From assembly GCA_021324935.1 (NCBI GenBank), contig JAJPIE010000037.1:1-64000 (forward strand): a stretch of 64,000 nt of DNA, given 5' to 3'. The number at the start of each line of letters is the position of its first letter. Position 1 is the stretch's first letter. This document shows positions 49,461 to 59,254 of the stretch, one piece after another. The notes below the pieces were generated by a model. It had not been told where the DNA came from, did not search any database, and saw only the letters and a list, made by a program, of their open reading frames with translations. The position numbers were made by a program, and so were the translations under genes. This stretch comes from Acidobacteriota bacterium (GTDB lineage Bacteria > Acidobacteriota > Terriglobia > Acidiferrales > UBA7541).

Positions 49461-49517
49461 TGATGTTGCCTCTGGAATTGCTGCGATGCCCGCGCCCTGC
49501 TGGGTTTTGCGCAAGCC

Positions 49518-51200
49518 TCATTGGATGCGGGTGCCGTCAGGGAGAAAAACCGGGAAGTTGTCGTTTGGGCGGGCGAGGACGAGTTGTTGCGCGGCGGCCA
49601 TGCGGTCGTAATCGAATAAAAATAATCCGAATTTATAGTGCAGGGCGAGATCATTGGGAGCCTGCGCGATGGCCCACTGATACTCGGCGACGACGTCCTG
49701 GAAGCTTTCCGCCGGCGCAGAGGCGCGCAGCAGGAGGCTTTGCAACATTTCAACGTGATTCAACTGCGTGGTGAAGGGCGGGCGTTGCACGCGATCCACC
49801 ATCTCGGCGGCGACGCGGGCGCGGTCCTGCGCAGTGAAAGCCAACAGGCGTTCGCATTCGCCCTCGGTGAGGGGCTCGGTGGTTGAAGCCGATTTCTGAA
49901 TTGCGGGTGGAAGAGTCTTCACCACCTGCTCGAAGACTTCGCGGGCAAACAGATAGTTGCCGAGGGGAGTGAAGTGCACATGGTCGTAAAGCATCTCGCC
50001 GCCGACGGTTGCGTCGCGACTCTGGCTCGCCAGCATTGCCTCCGTATCGAGCAGCGCGGCTGAGCCTGCGGAGTTTTCTGCCGTTGAGCGGATGATGTCG
50101 TTGATGCGGGAATCGGCGCGAAAACGCAGCGTGTCCAGGTCGCGTGCGCGGGAATAATATTCTTTCGCGGCCTGAAAATTCCCGATCCGCGTGTAGCAGC
50201 GCGCGATGCGAAATTCCAGCTCGGCAAATTGATCGTCGATCTGGCGGGCGGAAGCGTAATACTTCAGAGCGTCGTCGTACGATTGGGTTACTTCTGCGGC
50301 CGCACCTTGCTGGACCAGCGTGTTCCAGGAATCGAGCGCCCGCGGAGCGAGGTCCGCGCGATGCAGCGAACCGAAAGGGGCCGAATCGCGCAGATTCGTG
50401 GCCACTGTGGAAAGCAACAAGTGTGCACCGGTTTCGCGGCCCAATTGCACGAGATCTCGCAGGTTGCCGGCAAAATTCCGGTAGGCCGGCTGCATGCGGG
50501 GGGAATCGGCACGCACCTGTTTGTCCAAAAACATTTCCATTCCGCGCCATTCCTGCTTTGGCTGGCCGCCTTCCTCCAGCAACTGACCCAGGCGCGAAGA
50601 TCGCACGAAAATGCTGGCGCGAATCACAGGCAGGCTCATCGAGCCGGTGGTCAGTACCGTCCCCGGGCCGTACGGCCCGACAACCTCGTTGCTGCCGATG
50701 TACGCGACGTAAAAATCCGGCTGATATTTTGCAAGGCCGCGTGCCATCGCCAGGCTGACGTGCGAATTGATCGCCACCATGCCTGTATTGACCACTTCGA
50801 AGTTCACTCCCGGAAAACGCGTGCGCAGCATGACTTCGAGATACCGGCTGAATCCATAGGCAAAATCCGGATCGCCCATGGCCGCGGATTCGCCCAATAC
50901 GAAAATCCGGTACGTGTTCTTCGGCTTCACCGGATCGATGGAAAAAAACTGCGGCGTCTTGATCATGCCGGGCGGGAAATAAGGCGCGGCGAAGAACAGG
51001 TTGTAACAGTCAGCGGGCCGGCCGTGAATGGTGCAGGGTTCCATGAGGCTGGTGGAATAGCCGACGTTGAAAGCGCGCAGCGCGATTTCGGTCAGGACCA
51101 GCAGTAAAACGGGAGCTGCAACGGCAAAAGCAATGCGGGGCATCCAAAACGTCCAGCCGCGCCGGGTGCTTTCTGTTTTCTCTGTGCTGACCTGGGCCAT
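49518..51200 (-). CDS. SGNH/GDSL hydrolase-like protein with TPR-like region
   Basis: YRIFVLGESAAMGDPDFAYGFSRYLE, FEVVNTGMVAINSHVSLAMA, YIGSNEVVGPYG; YDHVHFTPLGNYLFA. Confidence 0.85.
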   Translation of the reverse strand: MAQVSTEKTESTRRGWTFWMPRIAFAVAAPVLLLVLTEIALRAFNVGYSTSLMEPCTIHGRPADCYNLFFAAPYFPPGMIKTPQFFSIDPVKPKNTYRIFVLGESAAMGDPDFAYGFSRYLEVMLRTRFPGVNFEVVNTGMVAINSHVSLAMARGLAKYQPDFYVAYIGSNEVVGPYGPGTVLTTGSMSLPVIRASIFVRSSRLGQLLEEGGQPKQEWRGMEMFLDKQVRADSPRMQPAYRNFAGNLRDLVQLGRETGAHLLLSTVATNLRDSAPFGSLHRADLAPRALDSWNTLVQQGAAAEVTQSYDDALKYYASARQIDDQFAELEFRIARCYTRIGNFQAAKEYYSRARDLDTLRFRADSRINDIIRSTAENSAGSAALLDTEAMLASQSRDATVGGEMLYDHVHFTPLGNYLFAREVFEQVVKTLPPAIQKSASTTEPLTEGECERLLAFTAQDRARVAAEMVDRVQRPPFTTQLNHVEMLQSLLLRASAPAESFQDVVAEYQWAIAQAPNDLALHYKFGLFLFDYDRMAAAQQLVLARPNDNFPVFLPDGTRIQ

Positions 51201-51228
51201 GGCGGTTGTTCTCAAACTCCCTTGTGTT

Positions 51229-52689
51229 TCATCGACGCGTGAACACCGTCGCAATGTCGTCGTGATAGACCATCTGAAAGCGATTATCGACGGTGAGAAG
51301 TTTTGCCAGAGGAAGCGTGGAATCGAGAATCACCAGGTGAGACTCATCCAGGTATGGATCGGTGGTATAGGAGGGGAACGCCGACTGGGATTCATAGAAA
51401 ACCTTGTCCATGGCGTCGCCATAAAGATCGTTGCGGCCGTCCACGGCGACGGGCAATTCTGGCAGATACCACATCAGGAAGCCGCCCCAATTCAGATTGT
51501 TATAAAGCGGCCCGGAATAGCCCTGGCGGCGGAGAAAATTCACTGCGTTTACCGGGTAGTCCGCGCTGATAGCGCGATCGATTCCGCGCGCATCGAAATC
51601 TACCAGCGGTGCCGCCACCACCAAGGCCGCGGCCACCGCGGCGCCGGCCACCGCCAGTTCCATCCAGGATTCCAGGCGTGAGCGTTTTTCCTGCGCAACG
51701 GGAAAATCCGCGAGGCAAGCAATTGCGGAAAAACAGAGAAACCAACCGTCACGCGTGGTGCGAAAGGCAACGGCGCTGGCCACCACCAGCAGGAGCAGCT
51801 TGAAGGGCTCGATTTTTCGCTGCCATCCCACGGCGTAAAAGCCGGCGGCGCCCAGAAACAGTTCCGTGAAGTTGCTCAAGCCACGAAAGCTCAGCGGCTG
51901 CAACTCCATGATGATGTTGTAGGCGAACTTGGATTTCGTATAGACGAGCACGGCTACATAGGGGCGGTAGAGATTCGGGCCTGCCAAAGTAGCCAGAAAG
52001 CAGAGACCCAGAATGACGAGCAAGCGCTCGGCCGGGAAGGAGGCGGGCTTCAGAAAGCTCGGGGTCCAGCCGGCCGCGTCAAGCCACTGCTGCAGCACGT
52101 TCACGCCCACGAACAGGCAGACGGCGAATAAGCCGTAAATGAACTGAATGTGCAGATTCGCCCACAGTAGCAGCAACGGCGGCAGCCAGTAGAGCAGTTC
52201 GATCCGTTCGCGGCGCTGCGCCTCCAGCAATATAGCCAGTGTGAGGCAGTAAAGCATTTGAGAAAAAAACACTGGTCGCGGCATGCCATTGAAGAGATAG
52301 GCGGAACACCCCAGCGCTGCAAGAATCACCGCCAGCCAGAAATTCCCAGAAATGCGGCGCGCCATCCAATATGCGGAATAAGCCACGCCGATAGTTAGCA
52401 AAGTGCCGAAAACGCCCATCCCGGCAAGTCCAAACCATGCATAGAAGCGCGATAGAAGCACTTCATAGCCCCAACTGTAAGCGACCCAAGGATGGTCCGC
52501 GGCGGTTCGCGAGAGAATGCCGGTGTGCGGCACGGCGGAGTGCTCGACGATCCAATCGCCGACCTTGAGGTGCCACCACAAATCATAATCGATGACGCAA
52601 TATTTCAGTCGCAGCGCATTGACGCCGATGAAGGCAAGAAAGCCTGAAAGGACAGAAAGTTGCACCCAGCGATTGCGAAGAAAACTCAT
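51229..52689 (-). CDS. Multi-pass membrane protein, glycosyltransferase-like
   Basis: [31 protein letters not shown], many TM helices; paralog of 41431..42933. Confidence 0.75.
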   Translation of the reverse strand: MSFLRNRWVQLSVLSGFLAFIGVNALRLKYCVIDYDLWWHLKVGDWIVEHSAVPHTGILSRTAADHPWVAYSWGYEVLLSRFYAWFGLAGMGVFGTLLTIGVAYSAYWMARRISGNFWLAVILAALGCSAYLFNGMPRPVFFSQMLYCLTLAILLEAQRRERIELLYWLPPLLLLWANLHIQFIYGLFAVCLFVGVNVLQQWLDAAGWTPSFLKPASFPAERLLVILGLCFLATLAGPNLYRPYVAVLVYTKSKFAYNIIMELQPLSFRGLSNFTELFLGAAGFYAVGWQRKIEPFKLLLLVVASAVAFRTTRDGWFLCFSAIACLADFPVAQEKRSRLESWMELAVAGAAVAAALVVAAPLVDFDARGIDRAISADYPVNAVNFLRRQGYSGPLYNNLNWGGFLMWYLPELPVAVDGRNDLYGDAMDKVFYESQSAFPSYTTDPYLDESHLVILDSTLPLAKLLTVDNRFQMVYHDDIATVFTRR

Positions 52690-54188
52690 GTGCTTGGAGC
52701 GGCGGCGGGGACTCGACTCGCCGGAGCGGCAAATTGCTCGCCGGCCCGGCCAGATTCGTGATATTCGCCATCTTCGTTGACGGCCCAAATGTCGTACTTT
52801 TCCTCGCCGGCCAGAATATTTCGCGCCGCCAGCATGGCGGTCATCATGGCGTGGTCCTGATTGTTATATTTGTGCATGCCATTGCGACCCACGAGATGAA
52901 GATTCGGGGAATGCGCGGCCAAAGCTTTACGGATGACGTCGACGTTACGACGATAGTCGTCGTCGTACACCGGATACGCCTTGGCCTGGCGAATCACGCA
53001 GCCGTCTACCACGTCGGCTGCCGCGCCAAGCCCCACTTGTTCGATTTCCTTTTTGGCCATGGCGATCAATTCCTCATCCGGTGTGGCCCACAGGCCATCG
53101 CTTTCGAAGCAGAAATACTCCAAGCCGTAGCAGCAGTAGTTGGGATCGGGAACCATTTCTGGCGACCACGATTTGTAGTTCTGGACGCGGCCGACCTTCA
53201 CATTCGGGTCGTGAATGTAAATCCAATTGTCATTGAAGCGATTTTGTTCGCGAAGGATCAAACCGATTGTGATGAAGTCGCGGTAGCGCAGGGACCTTGC
53301 GGAATGCTGTGCATTCTCGGGCAGGCGTGGCTCGATTTGCGAAACCAATTGGCGCATGGGCATGGAGGAAACCAGATGCTCGGCGCGATATTCTTCCAAT
53401 GTTCCGTCCGAGTTTCTGGCCGTGACCGTCCAGCGATTTGCAACCGCATCCCAGCAGCAACCGGTCACGCTGCGCCCGAGCAGGACTTCGCTGCCCATTT
53501 TGCGAACCTTATCCGCGCACGTTTCCCACATCATGCCCGGCCCCAGCCGCGGATAGCGGAAGGTGTCGATCAGCGTCTTGACGACCTGCTTGCGATCTTT
53601 CGTCATCCGCTTGGGCAGAATCGCATTCTTGATCGCCGTGGCCAGCGAAAGTCCCTTGATGCGTTGCGCGGCCCAATCCGCCGAAATTTCCTTGCAGCTC
53701 ATGCCCCAGACTTTTTCCGTGTAGGTTTTGAAGAAAATGCGGAACAGCCGTTCGCCAAACTGGTTCACCACCCAGTCTTCAAACGATCTCGGATGCTGCG
53801 TGGGATGCAATTTCGCCTGGAGAAAAGAAAAAACGCAGAACATGGATTCCAGGAAACCCAGCTTGGAAAGCGCTTCGAAGGGCTTCAGGGGATATGCGTA
53901 AAACTCGCCGCGGTAATAAATTTTCGATGAGCGCGGGCGCTCCAGCATGTCCGCGCCGAGGATCTCCGTCCAAAGATCCTCGACCTCGCGCGATTTGGAG
54001 AAGAAGCGGTGGCCGCCGATGTCGAAGCGATAACCGTGATAGGCGACGGTTCTCGAAATGCCGCCCACATATCGGGGGTCGCTCTCCAGCACCAGCACGC
54101 GCTGCCCGTGCTTGCTCAGTTCGTAGGCGGCGGTAAGGCCGGCGGGTCCTGCGCCGACGATGATGGCCTTGTATTCGGGATTGCTCAT
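52686..54188 (-). CDS. FAD-dependent amine oxidase / UDP-galactopyranose mutase-like oxidoreductase
   Basis: [41 protein letters not shown]...[12 protein letters not shown]. Confidence 0.9.
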   Translation of the reverse strand: MSNPEYKAIIVGAGPAGLTAAYELSKHGQRVLVLESDPRYVGGISRTVAYHGYRFDIGGHRFFSKSREVEDLWTEILGADMLERPRSSKIYYRGEFYAYPLKPFEALSKLGFLESMFCVFSFLQAKLHPTQHPRSFEDWVVNQFGERLFRIFFKTYTEKVWGMSCKEISADWAAQRIKGLSLATAIKNAILPKRMTKDRKQVVKTLIDTFRYPRLGPGMMWETCADKVRKMGSEVLLGRSVTGCCWDAVANRWTVTARNSDGTLEEYRAEHLVSSMPMRQLVSQIEPRLPENAQHSARSLRYRDFITIGLILREQNRFNDNWIYIHDPNVKVGRVQNYKSWSPEMVPDPNYCCYGLEYFCFESDGLWATPDEELIAMAKKEIEQVGLGAAADVVDGCVIRQAKAYPVYDDDYRRNVDVIRKALAAHSPNLHLVGRNGMHKYNNQDHAMMTAMLAARNILAGEEKYDIWAVNEDGEYHESGRAGEQFAAPASRVPAAAPST

Positions 54189-54252
54189 GGGCAGTATTCC
54201 TAAGCGGCGAACTCCTAACGCTGCATCCTCGAGTTAGCGTCCCTCTCAGCTA

Positions 54253-54900
54253 TCATTGCTGCGCCTGTGCGATCAATTGCTGCACGGCATCCTTATTGGG
54301 ATACGCAGGGTTGGTCGCCAGCAATTTCTGCCAGGCGGCGATTGCCCCCGGCCCATCTTTTTTCCCCTGCCACTTTACGACGCCAAGATTGAAAAGGGTA
54401 TCGGCCTTGTTTGGGTCGTAGGTCAGGGCTTTTTCGAACTGTGCGATCGCGGCATCCGCATCGCCGGTATACCAATACGCAGTGCCAAGATCCGTGCGCA
54501 CGGAAGTATCCGCCGGTTGATTTTTCAGGGCGTGCTCATACAATTCGATGGCCTTGGGATATTGTCTGGAGTCGTAATAGATGTTGCCGGCGCTGACGAG
54601 CAAGGCGGTATTGTTGGGCTCCGCTTTCAACTTTTCCAGAACGGGCGCGACCTGCGAATCGGCCGCATCCTTCAATTGCTGAGCCGAAGGCGTCACATTG
54701 TCCAAGCCGAAATTTGGAGGAGGGGGCGCGCTGGCCACTGGCGCGGATTCGGACGTTGCTGGCGGCGCCGCGGGCCTCGCGGTGGACTTCCGAATCAGCC
54801 AACCACCGGCGGTGCCAGCGAGAAAACAGACCAGCACGAGGGCCGCAGTCTGCGCGCGGCTCCAGGAATCGCTAGACGTTGTCTTCAATGTTTCCGCCAC
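54253..54900 (-). CDS. TM-anchored TPR protein (CcmH/NrfG-like)
   Basis: N-terminal TM, tandem TPRs; paralogous to 54931..55596. Confidence 0.82.
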   Translation of the reverse strand: MAETLKTTSSDSWSRAQTAALVLVCFLAGTAGGWLIRKSTARPAAPPATSESAPVASAPPPPNFGLDNVTPSAQQLKDAADSQVAPVLEKLKAEPNNTALLVSAGNIYYDSRQYPKAIELYEHALKNQPADTSVRTDLGTAYWYTGDADAAIAQFEKALTYDPNKADTLFNLGVVKWQGKKDGPGAIAAWQKLLATNPAYPNKDAVQQLIAQAQQ

Positions 54901-54930
54901 GAATTGGCTCCTTCCGGCAAGATGCCGGTT

Positions 54931-55596
54931 TTACTTCTTCGAGGCCGCCTTTTGTTGCGCCTCGGCGATCATTTGCTCCACGATCGGCTTGCGATCCAGA
55001 TCGGGATGCGATTTCAATAGCTGCTGCCAGGTGGCGACAGCGCGGGCGGGATCGTCCTTGCCCTGATATTCAATCATCCCCAGATTAAAGAGCGCGTTGA
55101 CATCGTTGGGCTTGTCTTTCAAGGCTTGCTGCAATTGATGGAGTGCGCCATCCACATCGCCGGAGTAATAGAGGCTGGAGGCAAGTTCCGTGCGCGTGGT
55201 GACATTCTTGGGATCCGCTTCCAGCGACTTCGTGTAGTAGCTCGCGGCGTCTTTGAATTGATGGGTGCTTTGATAAAGCGCCGCCACATGCGCGAGCAGC
55301 TTGGGATCTTTGGGCTTGGTTTTTAGCGCTTCCAGAAGCGGCGCGGCTTTTACGTCCGCCATCGCTTTCATCTGCTCCATGGTTGGCTTGGGATGTCCTC
55401 CGGGGGGCATTCCCATGCTACCGGCAGCCCCCGCCGCGCGCGCCGGTGCTGCTGGCGGCTCGGCCTTGGGGCCAAGCAAGAAATACCCGAGAATGAGCCC
55501 GAATAGCAGAGCGGCCCCTGCGAGTGGATAGACCTGCGCATTTGGCAGGCCCGTTGCAGCGGATGGAACCGCTCCTGTTGAGGAATCGCTCACCAT
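54931..55596 (-). CDS. TM-anchored TPR protein (CcmH/NrfG-like)
   Basis: N-terminal TM, tandem TPRs (VTTRTELASSLYYSGDVDGALHQLQQALKDKPNDVNALFNLG). Confidence 0.82.
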   Translation of the reverse strand: MVSDSSTGAVPSAATGLPNAQVYPLAGAALLFGLILGYFLLGPKAEPPAAPARAAGAAGSMGMPPGGHPKPTMEQMKAMADVKAAPLLEALKTKPKDPKLLAHVAALYQSTHQFKDAASYYTKSLEADPKNVTTRTELASSLYYSGDVDGALHQLQQALKDKPNDVNALFNLGMIEYQGKDDPARAVATWQQLLKSHPDLDRKPIVEQMIAEAQQKAASKK

Positions 55597-55821
55597 GGAT
55601 GGATGGCTCCTTTATGCCGTGCGCGGAGCAAGCCTATCTTCTTCCCCCGAGCCGGCAAAGCCCACCTCGCGGCACTTCTAAGCCCCTGTAAGACTAGAAT
55701 AACAAAGGCGTTATCGGATATCTCGGGGGCATGGACGGTGGCTGGCGGAAAGCCTTCCCCGGACGTCCCCCGTACATTTTATAAAATATCGGTTCGGGCT
55801 CACGTTGGTCCGCGTCGTTTG

Positions 55822-55848
55822 TCACAGCGTTTTGTGACCTTCGTCACA
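55822..55848. promoter_or_regulatory. Three phased TCACA/TGTGA half-sites including TGTGA-CCTTCG-TCACA (CRP/FNR-type palindrome)
   Basis: Half-sites start at 55822, 55833 and 55844, i.e. 11-bp phasing; lies between divergent genes. Confidence 0.6.
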
Positions 55849-55944
55849 GGGACGTTAGCGGGCCAATTCTGTGTTGCGAACACAAATTGCGCAATCCTAC
55901 GTTTGCCAATCCCCCCGCCTGTTGCGATAGACTGTTCCGGCTTC

Positions 55945-56616
55945 ATGACGACGACTCGCTGGATTCTACGCCTCCTTCCGATCGCCATCGCGATTTTGTG
56001 CTTGACTACCTTTCTGGTTCTGCTTCCCGCAGTTCATCTGGATGTGGACCGGCCTGCGGCGCGTTTGGTACGAAGCGCGTTGGAGCAAGGTTCAACTCAT
56101 TTTGCGATTGCCGATTTTGACGGGGATCAGCGACCGGACCTGGCAATGATTCGCGTGTCGCGCGACGGCGTGCCCGATACGGAATATTCCCTCCAATTGA
56201 AATTCAGTTCCGGTGCGCGGGCGCCAATTGGACTAATTGGACCCGCCGGCGGGCTGGAGGTATCGCCGCAGGACGTAAATGGAGATCAGATTGCCGACCT
56301 GGTGATAACCTCCGTTGTGGACTCGAATTTCGTCGCCATCCTTCTCAACGACGGCAAGGGAAATTTCACAAAAGTGGATCGAGCGGAGTATCCCGGCGTG
56401 GGGAGGCCTGCGAGTTCGCACCTGCTGGCGCCGTTGGATTCCGGCTCACACCATCTCGCAGTCGGCCAATGTCAGAACTTATATGGGGATGAGATTCGCT
56501 CGGCCAAATGGGAAGGCGTCCCGCAAACTTCTTCTCCCCTGTCTTCCGATTGCCCCGAATCCGCGTCGGATTCGTTGCAGCTCCTTCCGGCGGGCAGGGC
56601 TCCTCCGCTCGTTTAA
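55945..56616 (+). CDS. FG-GAP/VCBS-repeat secreted protein
   Basis: FAIADFDGDQRPDLAMIRV, VSPQDVNGDQIADLVITSV, ILLNDGKGNFTKVD; signal/TM N-terminus. Confidence 0.8.
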   Translation: MTTTRWILRLLPIAIAILCLTTFLVLLPAVHLDVDRPAARLVRSALEQGSTHFAIADFDGDQRPDLAMIRVSRDGVPDTEYSLQLKFSSGARAPIGLIGPAGGLEVSPQDVNGDQIADLVITSVVDSNFVAILLNDGKGNFTKVDRAEYPGVGRPASSHLLAPLDSGSHHLAVGQCQNLYGDEIRSAKWEGVPQTSSPLSSDCPESASDSLQLLPAGRAPPLV

Positions 56617-56795
56617 CTGGCAGGCATCACTCTTTAACGCCATCGTAACAACTTCCCAATGTGAGTCTCGTTACCGTGGAAGCTCTTGCGCTACCTGTCT
56701 AGGCCAAGGTGCATACAAAGGTTAAGGGGCGAGCATCAAGTTCCATCCAAATAAGGATAAAAGTAGCTGAATTACGACCACGCGAGGATCGAATT

Positions 56796-58073
56796 ATGCA
56801 GTCCATCATAAGGGCCGTGTTTCTGGCCACCGCGTTTCTTGCAGGAATTGCCGGGCCGGCAAGTGCGCAAAAAGCGCTGACGTGGGATGAGGTGCGTGCG
56901 CGCTTTGAAGCCAACAATCCGGTGTTGCGAGCCGGGCAGATCGGCATCGACGAATCCAAAGCCGGGGAAATCACCGCGTTTCTCCGGCCGAATCCGCAAG
57001 CCTCGCTCGGCGTGGATCAGGTCGGCCCCACCGGCAAAGGACCTTTCAACGAAGCGGTGCTTACCGCCAACCTCAGCTATCTGCACGAACGGCAGCACAA
57101 GAGGGAACTCCGCCTGGAAAGCGCACAAAAGGCCACGGCTATTGCCGTCTCGGCGCAAGCCGACCTGGAGCGTAACCTGATCTTTAATTTGCGCAGCGCG
57201 TTTGTCGGGATTCTTCAGGGGCAGGCGGTTCTCCACCTGGCGCAGGATAATCTTAAGTATTGGGATGACCTCCTGCGCATCAGCCGCGACCGGTTTGCCG
57301 CCGGCGACATCGCGCAGATTGACCTGGACCGCCTGGAACTCCAGCGCGTTCAATTCGAATCGGATCTGCAGGCCGCCGCAGTGAACCTCCGCACCGCGAA
57401 GATTCAAATGCTGATGTTGCTGAACGAGCGCACTCCAGTGGAACAGTTCAATGTGATGGGACTTTACGATTACACGGACCAACTCGCTCCACTCGATGAT
57501 TTTCGCCAGACGGCTGTCGACAATCGGCCGGACTTGCGCGAAGCGTTGCAAGCGGCGGACAAGGCTCGCACCGATCACAAGCTTGCGGTCTCGAATGGTT
57601 CCACCGATCCGACGTTCACGGTTGATGCCGTGTTCCCGGGTGTTTCTAAGGACTACGGCAACTTCACCCCCTTCCTGCGCGAATATATGGGAGTTGGCGT
57701 CAGCATTCCACTGCGAGTCTTCGATCGCAACCAAGGTGAAAAGCTCCGCACGCAGCTCGATATTGACCGCAACCAAAAACTTCTCGACGCGCTACGCGCC
57801 CAGGTTTTCAGCGACGTGGATTCCGCCTATGCCCTGGTGGATAGCAACCTCATCCTGCTGCGCCCCTATAAAGCCAGGTATCTCGCTCAGGCTACCCGCG
57901 TGCGCGAAACGGTGCGCTTTTCTTATGAGCATGGCGCGGCTTCGCTGCTCGACTTTCTCAACGCAGAAAGTGATTACCGAAGCGTGCAACTGAACTACAT
58001 CAACCTGGTCGGCGCCTACCTGCTGGCCGCCGGGCAGCTCAATCTGGCCGTTGGCAAAGAGGTGATTCCATGA
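56796..58073 (+). CDS. TolC/CzcC-like outer-membrane efflux protein
   Basis: Signal peptide; LTWDEVRARFEANNPVLRAGQIGIDESKAGEITAFLRPNPQ; C-terminal SLLDFLNAESDYRSVQLNYINLVGAYLLAAGQLNLAVG. Confidence 0.9.
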   Translation: MQSIIRAVFLATAFLAGIAGPASAQKALTWDEVRARFEANNPVLRAGQIGIDESKAGEITAFLRPNPQASLGVDQVGPTGKGPFNEAVLTANLSYLHERQHKRELRLESAQKATAIAVSAQADLERNLIFNLRSAFVGILQGQAVLHLAQDNLKYWDDLLRISRDRFAAGDIAQIDLDRLELQRVQFESDLQAAAVNLRTAKIQMLMLLNERTPVEQFNVMGLYDYTDQLAPLDDFRQTAVDNRPDLREALQAADKARTDHKLAVSNGSTDPTFTVDAVFPGVSKDYGNFTPFLREYMGVGVSIPLRVFDRNQGEKLRTQLDIDRNQKLLDALRAQVFSDVDSAYALVDSNLILLRPYKARYLAQATRVRETVRFSYEHGAASLLDFLNAESDYRSVQLNYINLVGAYLLAAGQLNLAVGKEVIP

Positions 58074-59215
58074 GCAGCCTGACGCGCTTGCTGACTTCCA
58101 TCGGGGCGGGATGCCTGCCACTCGGGTTGTGGTTGGCGGGGTGTGGCGACGGCAAGGCGAATCTAGAGGCACAAGCGCCACCACCCGCGAAAGTAGAGGT
58201 GCAAACAGACGTCAGCGTGGTTCAAGTGGATCACCCCGAGCAATTCCCGGTCGCCAAAGCCTCGGAGTCGCTGCAGGCTCCATCTTTGAGCGTTACCGGC
58301 GTTGTGAATCCGGACGTCAGCCGGACCGTCCCTGTGATTTCGCTGGTCACCGGCCGCGTGGTGGAAATCCGTGCCCGCCTCGGGGATACCGTTCAAAAAG
58401 GTCAAGTGCTCCTGCGCGTGCAGAGCCCGGACATCGCTTCCGCGTTTTCAGATTACCGGAAAGCGGTCGCCGATGAAACGCTGACCGGGAAGCAGTTCGA
58501 ACGCGCTCAGATCTTGTATGACAAAGGCGCCATCTCGATGAATGATCTCCAGGTTGCGCAGGATGCCGAGGAAAAAGCAAAGGTGGATACGGAAACCACG
58601 CTGGAGCACCTGCGCGTTCTGGGCGTCGACAAGGATCATCCTTCAGGAGTGGTCGACATCAAAGCTCCCATCAGCGGCGTGATTACCGATCAGCAGGTGA
58701 CGACTGCGGCGGGCGTGCAAGGTCTTTCGGGCAGCAATCCCTTCACGATTTCGGACCTCAGCCACGTTTGGGTGCTCTGCGACGTCTACGAAAACGATCT
58801 CTCCAATGTGCGTGTGGGCGAAACCGCCGAAATACGGCTGGTGGCCTATCCGGACAAAGTTCTTACCGGCAGGATCAGCAATATTGGGCCGATCCTTGAC
58901 CCCGCGATTCGCACCGCAAAAGTGCGCGTGGAGGTGGCCAATCCGGGTGAATTGCTGCGCGTGGGCATGTTCGTCACCGCGACGTTTCACGGGCAACAGA
59001 AGGTGCGTGTGGCCAGTGTTCCGGCTTCAGCGATCCTTCATCTGCATGACCGCGATTGGGTTTACGTTCCCGCGGGAGGCAAGAAGTTCCGCCGCGTCGA
59101 AGTCAAGGCCGGCAAGACCTTTCCTGACAAAACACAGTTGATCCTCTCCGGCGTAGAGCCCGGACAGGAAGTGGTCACAAATGCACTCATGCTGCAAAGC
59201 ACCGTGGAACAGTAG
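58070..59215 (+). CDS. RND efflux periplasmic adaptor (CzcB/CusB-like), lipoprotein
   Basis: Lipobox LAGC; GRVVEIRARLGDTVQKGQVLLRVQSPDIASA; ATG overlaps previous stop. Confidence 0.92.
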   Translation: MSSLTRLLTSIGAGCLPLGLWLAGCGDGKANLEAQAPPPAKVEVQTDVSVVQVDHPEQFPVAKASESLQAPSLSVTGVVNPDVSRTVPVISLVTGRVVEIRARLGDTVQKGQVLLRVQSPDIASAFSDYRKAVADETLTGKQFERAQILYDKGAISMNDLQVAQDAEEKAKVDTETTLEHLRVLGVDKDHPSGVVDIKAPISGVITDQQVTTAAGVQGLSGSNPFTISDLSHVWVLCDVYENDLSNVRVGETAEIRLVAYPDKVLTGRISNIGPILDPAIRTAKVRVEVANPGELLRVGMFVTATFHGQQKVRVASVPASAILHLHDRDWVYVPAGGKKFRRVEVKAGKTFPDKTQLILSGVEPGQEVVTNALMLQSTVEQ

Positions 59216-59254
59216 GCGCACCATGCACCGCCAGCACTTTCTGGAGACCTGCCG

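Noticed and set aside
48039-49514. 491 aa minus-strand ORF opposite the MBOAT gene
   Set aside because: Antisense to a clear MBOAT protein; Arg/Gln/His-rich, low-complexity translation.
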